Below are positions 8,154 to 16,438 of a stretch of DNA of 64,000 bases, piece by piece. A model generated the notes under the pieces. The model saw nothing but the letters and a program-made list of their open reading frames with translations, had not been told where the DNA came from and did not search any database. A program made the translations under genes and the position numbers. This DNA comes from UBA1450 sp964452355 (lineage in GTDB: Bacteria > Patescibacteriota > Microgenomatia > UBA1406 > GWC2-37-13), in assembly GCA_964452355.1 (NCBI GenBank), contig CAYVKV010000003.1:51601-115600 (forward strand), given 5' to 3'. The stretch's first letter is position 1, and each line of letters begins with the position of its first letter.

Positions 8154-9578
8154 TTAAATAATTCTTATCGTAGTAGCACCTTTTCCCTGACCCCACAAAT
8201 CACCATGAACAACAATAAATTTACTGTTCCGTTTTTGTTCAATTTTATCCTGTAGAAATCGTACTGCTTGTTTTATTGCAACCATCTCCGCATTGAGCGT
8301 ACTATCAAACTCGTATAGATATGGTCGAATGCCAAAATTTATGGTAAGAGACTCATAAACTCCTTGTGATGGAGTGAATGCATAAATGGGTACTTGAGGT
8401 CGATATCGCGAAAGGAGTCGTGCGGTATTGCCGGTTTGCGTAAATACAATAAACCCACTGATTGACTGTTTAGCAGCGACATACCGTCGATACAGATTGT
8501 AAGCTGTATCACAGATCATTGCACCAGTATCTTTTGCTGAATATTGAATATAACTTCGGATATCATGTTCTGGCTTTGGTTCATAAAACAGTGCGGTTTT
8601 CCTCATGACATCCACCGTTTTTTCCGGATACTTTCCTGAGGCGGTCTCTCCTGAAAGCATGATTGCATCAGTATAATCGTAGATGGCGTTTGCAATATCC
8701 GAAACCTCGGCTCGAGTTGGCAACGGTTGTGCAATCATCGATTGCAGCATTTGTGTTGCGGTTATGACAAATTTTCCCGCAATAAGACATTTTCGAATCA
8801 TCATTTTTTGATAAAATGGTACTTGCTCTATAGGAATTTCAACACCAAGGTCGCCACGGGCAACCATGATTCCATCGGTTGCATCAATAATTTTATCGAT
8901 ATTATCAAGCGATTTCTGTGTTTCAATTTTTGATACAACTAAACCGGTAACACCAAATTTCTTTGCCTCTTTGCGAAGTGTCTGGATGTCAGAGGGCGAT
9001 CTCACAAATGAAAGCGCAATAAAATCAACCTCATGTTTTGCGGCAAGTTTCAAACCTTCAAGATCTCGATCAATAAGAGAGGAGAGGGGAATATGTGCGC
9101 CGGGTATATTGAGAGATTTATTATTGAGAAGCACTCCTTCAGTATGAGATTTAAGGAATATATCGTTTCCTTTTTTCACCACCTCAAATGAAAACATACC
9201 ATCATCTGCAACAAGCACCTGTCCATGTTTTAAATGTTCAATTATTTCCGGGTGCGTGATGGAGAGTCCTTTCACTCCTTTTTGTGAGTACAATGCAGGT
9301 CCAAAGAGTATTTCTTCACCGATCTTAAGTGCAATTTTTTCAAACGGCATGGTGATTCGAATTTCAGGACCAGCAAGATCTATGAGCGTCCCAATGGGAA
9401 TTCCAAGTGAACGCGCAATCGAATTGACACGTTTTATTCGATCTGCATGCCATTCTACCGTGTTATGTTTAAAATTGAATCGGAATACGTTGACTCCTTT
9501 GTTTATGAGTGAAATTATTTTTTCTTCAGTGTCACAAGCGGGACCGATCGTTGCGATAATTTTCGTTAATTTATCCAT
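8154..9578 (-). CDS. pyk: pyruvate kinase
   Basis: Converts phosphoenolpyruvate and ADP to pyruvate and ATP, the last step of glycolysis. 474 residues, normal for the family. Signatures: TKIIATIGPACD at the start, VFRFNFKH (usually RxNFSHG), GPEIRI, the active-site block KIETQKSLDNID...DGIMVARGDLGVEIP, ITATQMLQSM, and PTRAEVSDIANAIYDYTDAIMLSGETASGKYP. The effector-binding C-terminal domain is present (GFIVFTQTGNTARLLSRYRP). ATG 9578 chosen over a TTG at 9587. The stop is 2 bases from the convergent methyltransferase stop. Confidence 0.95.
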   Translation of the reverse strand: MDKLTKIIATIGPACDTEEKIISLINKGVNVFRFNFKHNTVEWHADRIKRVNSIARSLGIPIGTLIDLAGPEIRITMPFEKIALKIGEEILFGPALYSQKGVKGLSITHPEIIEHLKHGQVLVADDGMFSFEVVKKGNDIFLKSHTEGVLLNNKSLNIPGAHIPLSSLIDRDLEGLKLAAKHEVDFIALSFVRSPSDIQTLRKEAKKFGVTGLVVSKIETQKSLDNIDKIIDATDGIMVARGDLGVEIPIEQVPFYQKMMIRKCLIAGKFVITATQMLQSMIAQPLPTRAEVSDIANAIYDYTDAIMLSGETASGKYPEKTVDVMRKTALFYEPKPEHDIRSYIQYSAKDTGAMICDTAYNLYRRYVAAKQSISGFIVFTQTGNTARLLSRYRPQVPIYAFTPSQGVYESLTINFGIRPYLYEFDSTLNAEMVAIKQAVRFLQDKIEQKRNSKFIVVHGDLWGQGKGATTIRII

Positions 9579-9589
9579 ATGAAGCAAAC

Positions 9590-9595
9590 ATTATA
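9590..9595 (-). promoter_or_regulatory. -10 box for pyruvate kinase
   Basis: TATAAT on the minus strand, ending 11 bases before the ATG at 9578. A TTG-containing hexamer (TTGTTT) lies 17 bases upstream at 9613-9618. The predicted leader is about 5 bases, with no ribosome binding site. Confidence 0.55.
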
Positions 9596-9634
9596 CTGTC
9601 CAAATGAATAATAAACAATTGCTCTCTTTGGTTT

Positions 9635-10888
9635 TTATGTTCCTTCTTGCCAGCTATTGAGGTATGTTTTCTGCTCTTGCGTCAATACGTCAATCTGAAT
9701 TCCCCGACTTTTCAGTTTAAGTCGAGCAATTTCTGTATCAATTTTTGCAGGAAGCGCATACACTTTATACTCAAGTTTGCTTTTATTTTTCCAAATATAC
9801 TCGGCAGCCAAAGCCTGTCCTGCAAAACTCGTATCCATGACTGAGGCAGGATGTCCATCTGCAGCAGCAAGATTCACAAGTCGCCCCTCTCCAACAAGAT
9901 AGAGAATCTTCTTTCCGGCAGAATACTCATCAACCATTGGTCTGACTCTTCGCACTTTTTGAGACATCTTTTCAAGAGACTTTATGTTGATTTCAACATC
10001 AAAATGTCCTGATTGTGCAAGAATGATACCATCTTTTGCAACCTTCAAATGCCGCTCGTCGATTACGTGTTTGTTTCCCGTGACAGATACTGCAAAATCA
10101 GCAATGCGAATTGCTTGAGACAGTGTCATCACCTGATACCCATCCATGACCGCTTCAAGCGCTTTGATTGGATCAATCTCACAAACGATAACCAATGCGC
10201 CCATACCTCGTGCCCTCATCGCAATTCCTCGACCACACCATCCATAGCCACATACGACAAACACACTTCCCGCTATGAGTTTATTTGTTGATCGCATAAG
10301 TGCATCAATCGTAGACTGTCCCGTCCCATATCGATTGTCAAAAAGATGTTTGGTAAGATTGTCGTTCACCGCTAACACAGGAATTTTTAACGCATTGTCT
10401 TTCTCCATTGCTTTCAGTCGAATAACACCCGTTGTTGTTTCCTCTGTTGAACCAGTAACTTCACTTAATTGCTTCATTCGTTCTGAATGCAACATACTTA
10501 CCAAATCTGCGCCATCATCCATCGTTTGATTTGGACGCACGTCAAGAACTTGATTTAAGTGTTGATAATACGTTTTATTATTCTCACCCTTGATCGCAAA
10601 AACAGGGATTTTATAATCTTTAACAAGTGACGCGGCAACCTCGTCATTGGTCGAAAGGGGATTACTCGCACACAGATACACATCGGCGCCACCTTCTTTC
10701 AAGGTAATCATAAGATTTGCTGTTTCTGAGGTAACATGAAGACAGGCTGATAATTTTACCCCGTTAAGAGATTTATTTTTTTTAAAACGTTCTCGAATTT
10801 GCCTGAGAACTGGCATGTCTTTTTCCGCCCATTCAATGCGATTTTTCCCCGCAGCTGCAAGAGAGATATCTTTGATGTCGTATTTCAT
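9635..10888 (-). CDS. ahcY: adenosylhomocysteinase (archaeal-type short form)
   Basis: Hydrolyses S-adenosylhomocysteine, the by-product of methyltransferases, to adenosine and homocysteine using bound NAD. 417 residues. Seen: SACLHVTSETANL near the start, ASNPLSTNDEVAASL, the NAD-binding GYGWCGRGIAMRARGMGA, EIDPIKALEAVMDGYQV, and the C-terminal block LPAKIDTEIARLKL...LTQEQKTYLNSW, which resembles archaeal enzymes; the C-terminal Lys-Tyr extension of eukaryotic forms is absent. It follows the carbohydrate-kinase gene by 21 bases, so the two form a unit. The many methyltransferases in this window would generate its substrate. Confidence 0.93.
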   Translation of the reverse strand: MKYDIKDISLAAAGKNRIEWAEKDMPVLRQIRERFKKNKSLNGVKLSACLHVTSETANLMITLKEGGADVYLCASNPLSTNDEVAASLVKDYKIPVFAIKGENNKTYYQHLNQVLDVRPNQTMDDGADLVSMLHSERMKQLSEVTGSTEETTTGVIRLKAMEKDNALKIPVLAVNDNLTKHLFDNRYGTGQSTIDALMRSTNKLIAGSVFVVCGYGWCGRGIAMRARGMGALVIVCEIDPIKALEAVMDGYQVMTLSQAIRIADFAVSVTGNKHVIDERHLKVAKDGIILAQSGHFDVEINIKSLEKMSQKVRRVRPMVDEYSAGKKILYLVGEGRLVNLAAADGHPASVMDTSFAGQALAAEYIWKNKSKLEYKVYALPAKIDTEIARLKLKSRGIQIDVLTQEQKTYLNSWQEGT

Positions 10889-10909
10889 ACGTTATTTCTT
10901 AAATAATAA

Positions 10910-11863
10910 TTATGTGATGACCGTTAATGATTGCGCACGATTTAAGATATCTTGACTCCTTGGGTTATGATTAATGGTCCCAACATGCTCAATTGCAAAA
11001 CTTGCGAGTGCGTTTCCTATCTTCAGTGAGTTTTCAAGAGACATTCCTTCAAGAAGTCCCCCAATAAACCCTCCGCGCCACGCATCACCTGCGCCGGTTG
11101 GGTCAATGATAGATTCTATAGGATATCCTCCGATTGCACAATCAAATGAATCGGATTGGAAATGAATACCCTTTGAGCCAAGGGTCGTAATGAGTCCCGC
11201 TTCCTTTGGGATAATATTCAAAATTGTTCGTTTTAATCTTCGCTCAATCTGGGCAATCTCATAATCATTGCCAACAACAAATCTCGCCGAGCGAATACCT
11301 TCTTCAAGATCTTTATCTGAGATAAACGTGAGTGACATTCCGGGATCATACAGATAGGCAATACTGTTTTCAATACAATACTTTTGAACATGGAGAAATG
11401 CATCCGCATGATTTGCTGAAATGACAAAAAGGGGAGAGCCTTCAGAATATTTTTTAAAATCAATATCTTTGCCTCGTACTCCCGCTCCATAATAATATCC
11501 CCATATTTGATTACCCGCTTTGTCCGTCATCACTTTTCCCGTTGAAGTATACAAATTGCCGTCGATAATTGATCCGGAGTAATCTATCTTTTTTTCTTTA
11601 AACATCCGAGTAATATCGTCATGATCTTTGCCCATTGCGCCAAGCACGGAAACCTCTGAAGAGGTACAAATTGAGGTGTTGTATGCAATATTGGTAGCCG
11701 TGCCACCGAGATGTTTTGCAAGCTTATCAACGACAAACGAAACATTAATTTGGTGCAGTTTTTCCGGATGAAAATGATCTTTGAAAAATCCCGGAAAATC
11801 CATAATTTCATCATAGGCTATGGAGCCGGTGACAATTACTGAAGAATAGGTATATTGGTTCAT
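10910..11863 (-). CDS. PfkB-family kinase, adenosine-kinase-like
   Basis: 317-residue ribokinase/PfkB-family sugar or nucleoside kinase. Signature 1 region: HLGGTATNIAYNTS near residue 52; signature 2 with the catalytic Asp: DPTGAGDAWRGGFIGGLLEG near residue 240. The first residues (VTGSIAYDEIMDFPG) match adenosine-kinase-like bacterial and archaeal members. Upstream of ahcY with a short gap, which supports adenosine as substrate: it would turn the adenosine released from SAH into AMP. Other PfkB substrates cannot be excluded from sequence alone. Confidence 0.8.
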   Translation of the reverse strand: MNQYTYSSVIVTGSIAYDEIMDFPGFFKDHFHPEKLHQINVSFVVDKLAKHLGGTATNIAYNTSICTSSEVSVLGAMGKDHDDITRMFKEKKIDYSGSIIDGNLYTSTGKVMTDKAGNQIWGYYYGAGVRGKDIDFKKYSEGSPLFVISANHADAFLHVQKYCIENSIAYLYDPGMSLTFISDKDLEEGIRSARFVVGNDYEIAQIERRLKRTILNIIPKEAGLITTLGSKGIHFQSDSFDCAIGGYPIESIIDPTGAGDAWRGGFIGGLLEGMSLENSLKIGNALASFAIEHVGTINHNPRSQDILNRAQSLTVIT

Positions 11864-11889
11864 GATTAGTAAGTGAAAATAAAAATACC

Positions 11890-11895
11890 ATTATA
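11890..11895 (-). promoter_or_regulatory. -10 box for the kinase-ahcY pair
   Basis: TATAAT on the minus strand, 26 bases before the ATG at 11863. It predicts a leader of about 20 bases. It lies within 11864-11899, between this unit and the TPR protein gene. Confidence 0.5.
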
Positions 11896-11899
11896 CATA

Positions 11900-13696
11900 T
11901 TATTGAGAAAGACCTCTCATTCCTTTTAGAGCAGTTTCGTTTGTTGGGTCCAGTTCAAGAGCCTTTTGATATGATTTCCGAGCTAATTCATTCTCTCCTT
12001 TATTCATATATACCGTGCCAAGATTAACATAAAGCTCGGGATATGTTGGATACACTTCAATTGCATGAAGCGTATATTTTTCAGATGTCTCAAAATCTCC
12101 CTTTTCAAAATACATTGCAGCTATATTTTGATAGGATTGCCACAATGCAGGGTTGAGCTCAACTGCTTTCAAATAATATTTTTCTGCTTCCTCATTCTTT
12201 CCCGCTTGTCTAAATATATTGGCAAGATTGTGATGTGCATCTGGATAACTGGGACTCAATTCTATTGCACGGCTAAACTCCTGAGCGGCACTTTGAAGAT
12301 CGCCGATCCGCGCATAGTAGTCTCCCAGATTATTGTGCGTTTTTGGATCAGATGGAGATGCTTTTCCGGTTGCAATCCATAATTTGTCTTCATTTTGCCA
12401 GTCTATATTTCGAACAATCGTACGCACAGAAAAAGACAAGAGGAGTATCGTAAAAATGATGTACCCAACCGACTTGTATGTTTTGCTGTCAATGAGCTTG
12501 GAGAGGAGTACCGAAAATACAAAAAAGAGACCGATGGAACCTAAGTAAGAATATCTCTCTGCGACTAACCAAGATAAGCCGAATGGATTGAGGGTTGGAA
12601 GCAACGTAATGATAAAAAAACTGAGCCAAAAAAATACCGATTTATTTTTTCGAAAACTGACCATTATCAATCCAAAAAAAAGTAATGTGAGGCTCAGTAG
12701 AACTAAAAATTGAAACGGTGAAAAACGAAACTCCGATTGATACAGAGTGAGGTGTCGTGGCCAAATAAAAAGCTTGATGTAGGTGCCAAGTGCCGCTGGA
12801 ATTTGAAAAAAGGGATTTTCGACGTTGAACGTTGCGGTTTTACCTTGAGACACTGCCAAGTACTCAATTCGTTCTTGTACCCGCGTCAGAATAATAAGTC
12901 CCCAGATAAATGAAACACTAAAGTACGAGCCGAGAAGAATCCAACTTTTTCGTACCGAACCAAATGTAAATTCGTATAATCCAATAATGAAGGGAAATAC
13001 GATTACTTTTTCGGACGCAGATAACGAAATAATAAACGCTAAGATCGAATAAGCAATATACCGTATTAATTTCTGGGATTTAAATCGTAAATAGAAATAA
13101 AATGATGTCAAAATGCCAAACCCTGCCTGCGCATAAATACCTCCTGATATCCATGTCACCGACTCAGTCATCATCGGATGCACTGCGGCAAATGAAGCAA
13201 CAATGAATGGCAAGAATTTCTTTTTCGAGAAATAGGGAACAATGAGATACGTCATCCAAACAAATCCCAGATGAAAAAGTATGTTCCAAATGCGAAATGC
13301 AAACGGAGTAAGCCCACCAATAGTATAAGAAATCAAATATTGAGCCGCACGGATTATAAACGTCGGAACCGCAAATAAATAGCCAGGTTCTTTAAATGCA
13401 TTCTCATTTCTCAATATGGCATACACGTCGTCTGATACAAACTCAGCTCCGAATCCATTTGCATAGACAATGAGGATAAACACGAAGAAAAGGATAAAGT
13501 AAGGAACATGCTCTTTGAAAATAAATTTTGGTTGTTCTTGAATACTCTCTTCTGATTTTGTGACGAATCTTTTATGATTCGTCACATGTTGAAGAATTAA
13601 ATCCTCGGGAATTTTTTTTCGTTTTGAAATCATTTCGACCGATTCTTTCGGATAGTGTTTTTGGATATATCTTTTTTGAGAGTACGTCAACTTCAT
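11900..13696 (-). CDS. TMTC-like multi-pass membrane protein with C-terminal TPR repeats
   Basis: 598 residues. A cytosolic N-terminal segment (about 1-60, KRYIQKHYPKESVEMI...) precedes about ten membrane helices (about 65-430) and then roughly four TPR repeats (about 440-598; for example NNLGDYYARIGDLQSAAQEF). The membrane part has hallmarks of GT-C-type TPR proteins: an early loop with DDVYAI, AAVHPMMTESVTWISG and LVAERYSYLGSIG. Related proteins are protein O-mannosyltransferases or glycan polymerase-like enzymes using lipid-linked sugars. It could glycosylate the Thr-rich stalk proteins (inference). Start set at ATG 13696 because TACAAT ends exactly 7 bases upstream; earlier ATGs at 13720 and 13705 overlap or precede that box. 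Confidence 0.75.
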   Translation of the reverse strand: MKLTYSQKRYIQKHYPKESVEMISKRKKIPEDLILQHVTNHKRFVTKSEESIQEQPKFIFKEHVPYFILFFVFILIVYANGFGAEFVSDDVYAILRNENAFKEPGYLFAVPTFIIRAAQYLISYTIGGLTPFAFRIWNILFHLGFVWMTYLIVPYFSKKKFLPFIVASFAAVHPMMTESVTWISGGIYAQAGFGILTSFYFYLRFKSQKLIRYIAYSILAFIISLSASEKVIVFPFIIGLYEFTFGSVRKSWILLGSYFSVSFIWGLIILTRVQERIEYLAVSQGKTATFNVENPFFQIPAALGTYIKLFIWPRHLTLYQSEFRFSPFQFLVLLSLTLLFFGLIMVSFRKNKSVFFWLSFFIITLLPTLNPFGLSWLVAERYSYLGSIGLFFVFSVLLSKLIDSKTYKSVGYIIFTILLLSFSVRTIVRNIDWQNEDKLWIATGKASPSDPKTHNNLGDYYARIGDLQSAAQEFSRAIELSPSYPDAHHNLANIFRQAGKNEEAEKYYLKAVELNPALWQSYQNIAAMYFEKGDFETSEKYTLHAIEVYPTYPELYVNLGTVYMNKGENELARKSYQKALELDPTNETALKGMRGLSQ

Positions 13697-13703
13697 AGTA
13701 TCC

Positions 13704-13732
13704 ATTGTAGCGTTTTGCATCTAAAATGCAAA
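13704..13732 (-). promoter_or_regulatory. promoter of the TPR membrane protein, leaderless
   Basis: Minus-strand -10 TACAAT (13709-13704), 7 bases before the ATG at 13696, with TTTGCA (13732-13727; four of six consensus bases) 17 bases upstream. This geometry sets the start codon. Confidence 0.55.
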
Positions 13733-13775
13733 ATGAACTTTGTATTTACTCGTAAGCATTTTCAAGTGAGTAGGG

Positions 13776-13781
13776 TATAGT
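13776..13781 (+). promoter_or_regulatory. -10 box, leaderless start of GT2 gene
   Basis: TATAGT ends 7 bases before the ATG at 13789. The shared intergenic (13697-13788) therefore carries divergent promoters for both flanking genes. Confidence 0.5.
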
Positions 13782-13788
13782 ATATGAT

Positions 13789-14610
13789 ATGCAAACTGTT
13801 TCGGTTATCGTTCCTACGCATAATTCGGGTAAAACTCTTACCCGATGTCTTAAATCAGTTCGATCTCAAACTTTTAAAAATATTGAACTCATTGTTGTTG
13901 ATAATTTTTCTACAGACAACACCTTGAAGATTGCCAAACGCTTCGCAGACAAGGTCTTTTCGGTTCCTCCTGAAAGAAGTACCCAACGCAATTATGGAGT
14001 TAAAAAAAGTACCGGTGAATATATTATGTTTGCTGATTCAGACATGTACCTCAGTTCATCTGTTATACGGGAATGCGTGAGTGCCTTGAAAAAGGATATC
14101 ATTGGAATATATATTCCTGAACAAATTCTTGGCGATTCTTTTTGGGCAGAGGTACGAAATTTTGAAAGAGGATTTTACAATAGTACCTGCGTCGATGCGA
14201 TTCGTTTTTTGAGGAAAAAAGATTTTGAAAAAATGGGAGGATTTGACGAGCAGTTAAGAGTGGCAGAGGACTGGGATTTTGACCGGCGAATACGAAACTA
14301 TGGAACGACCGCCGAAATTACTGCACATGTATTTCATGACGAATCGGCTTTTTCGATTGATACATATATTGGGAAGAAAAAATCCTATTTTGATGATCTT
14401 CAAATATATCAACAAAAATGGAACGGGCATCCTGAAGTAAATAAACAACTAGGTTTTATGTACCGAATGATAGGGGTATTTATTGAGAATAATAAATGGA
14501 AACGATTGCTGCGGCAGCCAATTTTATCTATGGCAATGATAGTACTTCGAACGATGGTTGGTTTTGAGTATCTTATTTCAAAAATCGTATTAAGAAAAGT
14601 TACATCATAA
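13789..14610 (+). CDS. family 2 glycosyltransferase
   Basis: 273 residues, GT-A fold. N-terminal VSVIVPTHNSGKTL, then VVDNFSTDNT and the metal-binding ADSDMYL (DxD) around residue 85; acceptor-side block GGFDEQLRVAEDWDFDRRI (ED catalytic region) near 150-165. No signal peptide; one weak hydrophobic stretch near the C-terminus suggests membrane association. First gene of a plus-strand run continuing through 29439; the next gene starts 8 bases on. Adds one sugar to the surface glycan; donor and acceptor unknown. Confidence 0.85.
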   Translation: MQTVSVIVPTHNSGKTLTRCLKSVRSQTFKNIELIVVDNFSTDNTLKIAKRFADKVFSVPPERSTQRNYGVKKSTGEYIMFADSDMYLSSSVIRECVSALKKDIIGIYIPEQILGDSFWAEVRNFERGFYNSTCVDAIRFLRKKDFEKMGGFDEQLRVAEDWDFDRRIRNYGTTAEITAHVFHDESAFSIDTYIGKKKSYFDDLQIYQQKWNGHPEVNKQLGFMYRMIGVFIENNKWKRLLRQPILSMAMIVLRTMVGFEYLISKIVLRKVTS

Positions 14611-14618
14611 CTTCAACT

Positions 14619-15338
14619 ATGCAAAATAATACAAATCCCCTCAGTTCAACGTGGAATATTCAATGGCGAAATTATAATAAAGCTCCTTTTTTCAAGCCAA
14701 ATCATAAAGTTATTCAGGAGATTGTTCGCTGTTTTGATGGAAATGTAAAGAATAAGAAAATACTCGAAATCGGTGCCGGTTCCGGTTGTGACGTTCTTTG
14801 TTTGTCCAAAATGGGAGCTTACGGATATGCGTTGGATTTCTCTTCCGAATCAATCAAAACAATGCGATACTGGTCGAAGAAAACAAAAACGAATATCAGT
14901 ATCAAGCAGGCAGATATTAGAAACTTACCTTATGAAAAGTCACTATTTGATATGATTTATTCGGTAGGACTTATGGAACATTTCGAAAACCCCCTTCCGT
15001 TACTGGAAAAGCAATTATCTTCAATAAAAAAGGGAGGATTTCTTCTCATTGATCTTCCACAGAAATATTCGTTATACACTATTGCAAAACACGTTCGAAT
15101 GAGATTGGGTACCCATCCATTTGGCTGGGAAACAGAATATTCCTTGGGAGAATTGAGAAAAATGTCTGAAAAATTAAACACAAAGATCGTCAGATGGTAT
15201 GGAAGAGATCTGGATATTATTCAAAAAATCCCCCTCAGCATTAGACCATATGTTGATTCCGTATACAAGAAAACTATTGAAAACACGTGGATTTCTCCCT
15301 ATATCGGCCTTTCCATTGGAATCATCTTGCAAAAATAA
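14619..15338 (+). CDS. class I SAM methyltransferase
   Basis: 239 residues. SAM motif I ILEIGAGSGCDVLCLSKMGAYGYALDFS near residue 48, motif QADIRNLPYEKSLFDMIYSVGLMEHFENP (the type-11/UbiE-like 'D..LP...FD' block), then SSIKKGGFLLIDLPQ. The aromatic start TWNIQWRNYNKAPFF is common in methyltransferases of polysaccharide loci. It is sandwiched between two GT2 genes with 8- and 21-base gaps, so it likely methylates a glycan or lipid carrier intermediate. Substrate unknown. Confidence 0.75.
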   Translation: MQNNTNPLSSTWNIQWRNYNKAPFFKPNHKVIQEIVRCFDGNVKNKKILEIGAGSGCDVLCLSKMGAYGYALDFSSESIKTMRYWSKKTKTNISIKQADIRNLPYEKSLFDMIYSVGLMEHFENPLPLLEKQLSSIKKGGFLLIDLPQKYSLYTIAKHVRMRLGTHPFGWETEYSLGELRKMSEKLNTKIVRWYGRDLDIIQKIPLSIRPYVDSVYKKTIENTWISPYIGLSIGIILQK

Positions 15339-15359
15339 TCAGCATTTTTGAGAATATCC

Positions 15360-16388
15360 ATGAAAAATCAATCAACAAAAAAACAGAAAACAATCTCACT
15401 CATTGTCGTAAACTACAATGGTCGAGAACATTTGGATGAATATTTTACCTCTGTTTTTTCACAAACAAGAGTTCCTGACGAAGTGATCATGTTTGACAAC
15501 TTGTGCACCGATGGCAGTCGAGCATTTGTAGGAAAAAAATTCCCAACCGTCAAAATCATCACCGAGGATCGATTTAACACCGGAACAGCACGCGCATACA
15601 ACACAGCCTTTCAAAAATCTTCAGGAAATTTTGTTGTTTTACAGTCAAATGATATTGTTTTGGATTCTAAGTGTATTGAAACCTTATATAAGAAAATAAG
15701 CAGTGATGATTCAATAGGCATCGTCTCGAGCATTACAATACGGTATCCCAATAAAAAATTGCGAAAATTTATCGTAGATCAAGCGGGGGGACAGATGGAT
15801 ATATATGGATTTGGCATGCAGAACTATCCGCAAGTGCCGGTAATTGATATCCCTGATGCCGGAGAAGTTTTTTTTGCATATGGTGATTCGATCATTATGA
15901 GAAGGGAGGCTTTTCAAAAAGTAAACGGACTTGATGAACGAATGTTTATGCTTCATGACGATATAGATTTATCCTGGCGCATGAGACTGCTTGGCTACAA
16001 AATCATGTATACAAAACATTCCTTTGTATATCACAAGGGAAGTGCAACGATTGGATCAAATTACAAACGTCCACAGATACGATTTTTGAGTGAACGAAAT
16101 GGAATGAGATGCTATTTAAAAAATACTTCATATGCTCATTTCTTCAAAACCTTTCCCATGTATATGATACTCTTATGCGGAGAAATGGGATATTTTTTAT
16201 TCCGAGGAAAATTTCAATTATTTTTTGCAGATGTACGAGCCATACTTTGGAATCTGTACTATCTTCCCGAAACACTCCTCCTGAAAATTCAAATTCAGTC
16301 TCATGCAAAAATGGATAATACAAACAAACTTTTCCACCACAAAAGCTTCAAACTCATGCTCTTCAAAAATTTTAGCAAATCACTTTGA
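15360..16388 (+). CDS. family 2 glycosyltransferase (rhamnosyltransferase-like)
   Basis: 342 residues from the ATG at 15360; a TTG four codons earlier is less likely. ISLIVVNYNGREHL, MFDNLCTDGS, a noncanonical QSNDI at the usual DxD site, FFAYGDSIIMRREAFQKVNGLDERMFMLHDDIDLSWRMR (the DD-DLSWR block typical of rhamnosyltransferase-type GT2), and hydrophobic C-terminal segments (about 265-315) suggesting membrane attachment. Similar layout to the GT2 at 61240. Last gene before the nucleotide-sugar cassette. Confidence 0.83.
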   Translation: MKNQSTKKQKTISLIVVNYNGREHLDEYFTSVFSQTRVPDEVIMFDNLCTDGSRAFVGKKFPTVKIITEDRFNTGTARAYNTAFQKSSGNFVVLQSNDIVLDSKCIETLYKKISSDDSIGIVSSITIRYPNKKLRKFIVDQAGGQMDIYGFGMQNYPQVPVIDIPDAGEVFFAYGDSIIMRREAFQKVNGLDERMFMLHDDIDLSWRMRLLGYKIMYTKHSFVYHKGSATIGSNYKRPQIRFLSERNGMRCYLKNTSYAHFFKTFPMYMILLCGEMGYFLFRGKFQLFFADVRAILWNLYYLPETLLLKIQIQSHAKMDNTNKLFHHKSFKLMLFKNFSKSL

Positions 16389-16420
16389 AATCTCCTCAAA
16401 ATTATTATGGTACTATTTAG

Positions 16421-16426
16421 TACAAT
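16421..16426 (+). promoter_or_regulatory. -10 box for nucleotide-sugar cassette
   Basis: TACAAT, 12 bases before the ATG at 16439; predicted leader about 6 bases, with no ribosome binding site. It lies in the 50-base gap after the GT2 gene, so the TPP enzyme and its followers may form a separate transcript. Confidence 0.4.
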
Positions 16427-16438
16427 GGTGCTACTTTT

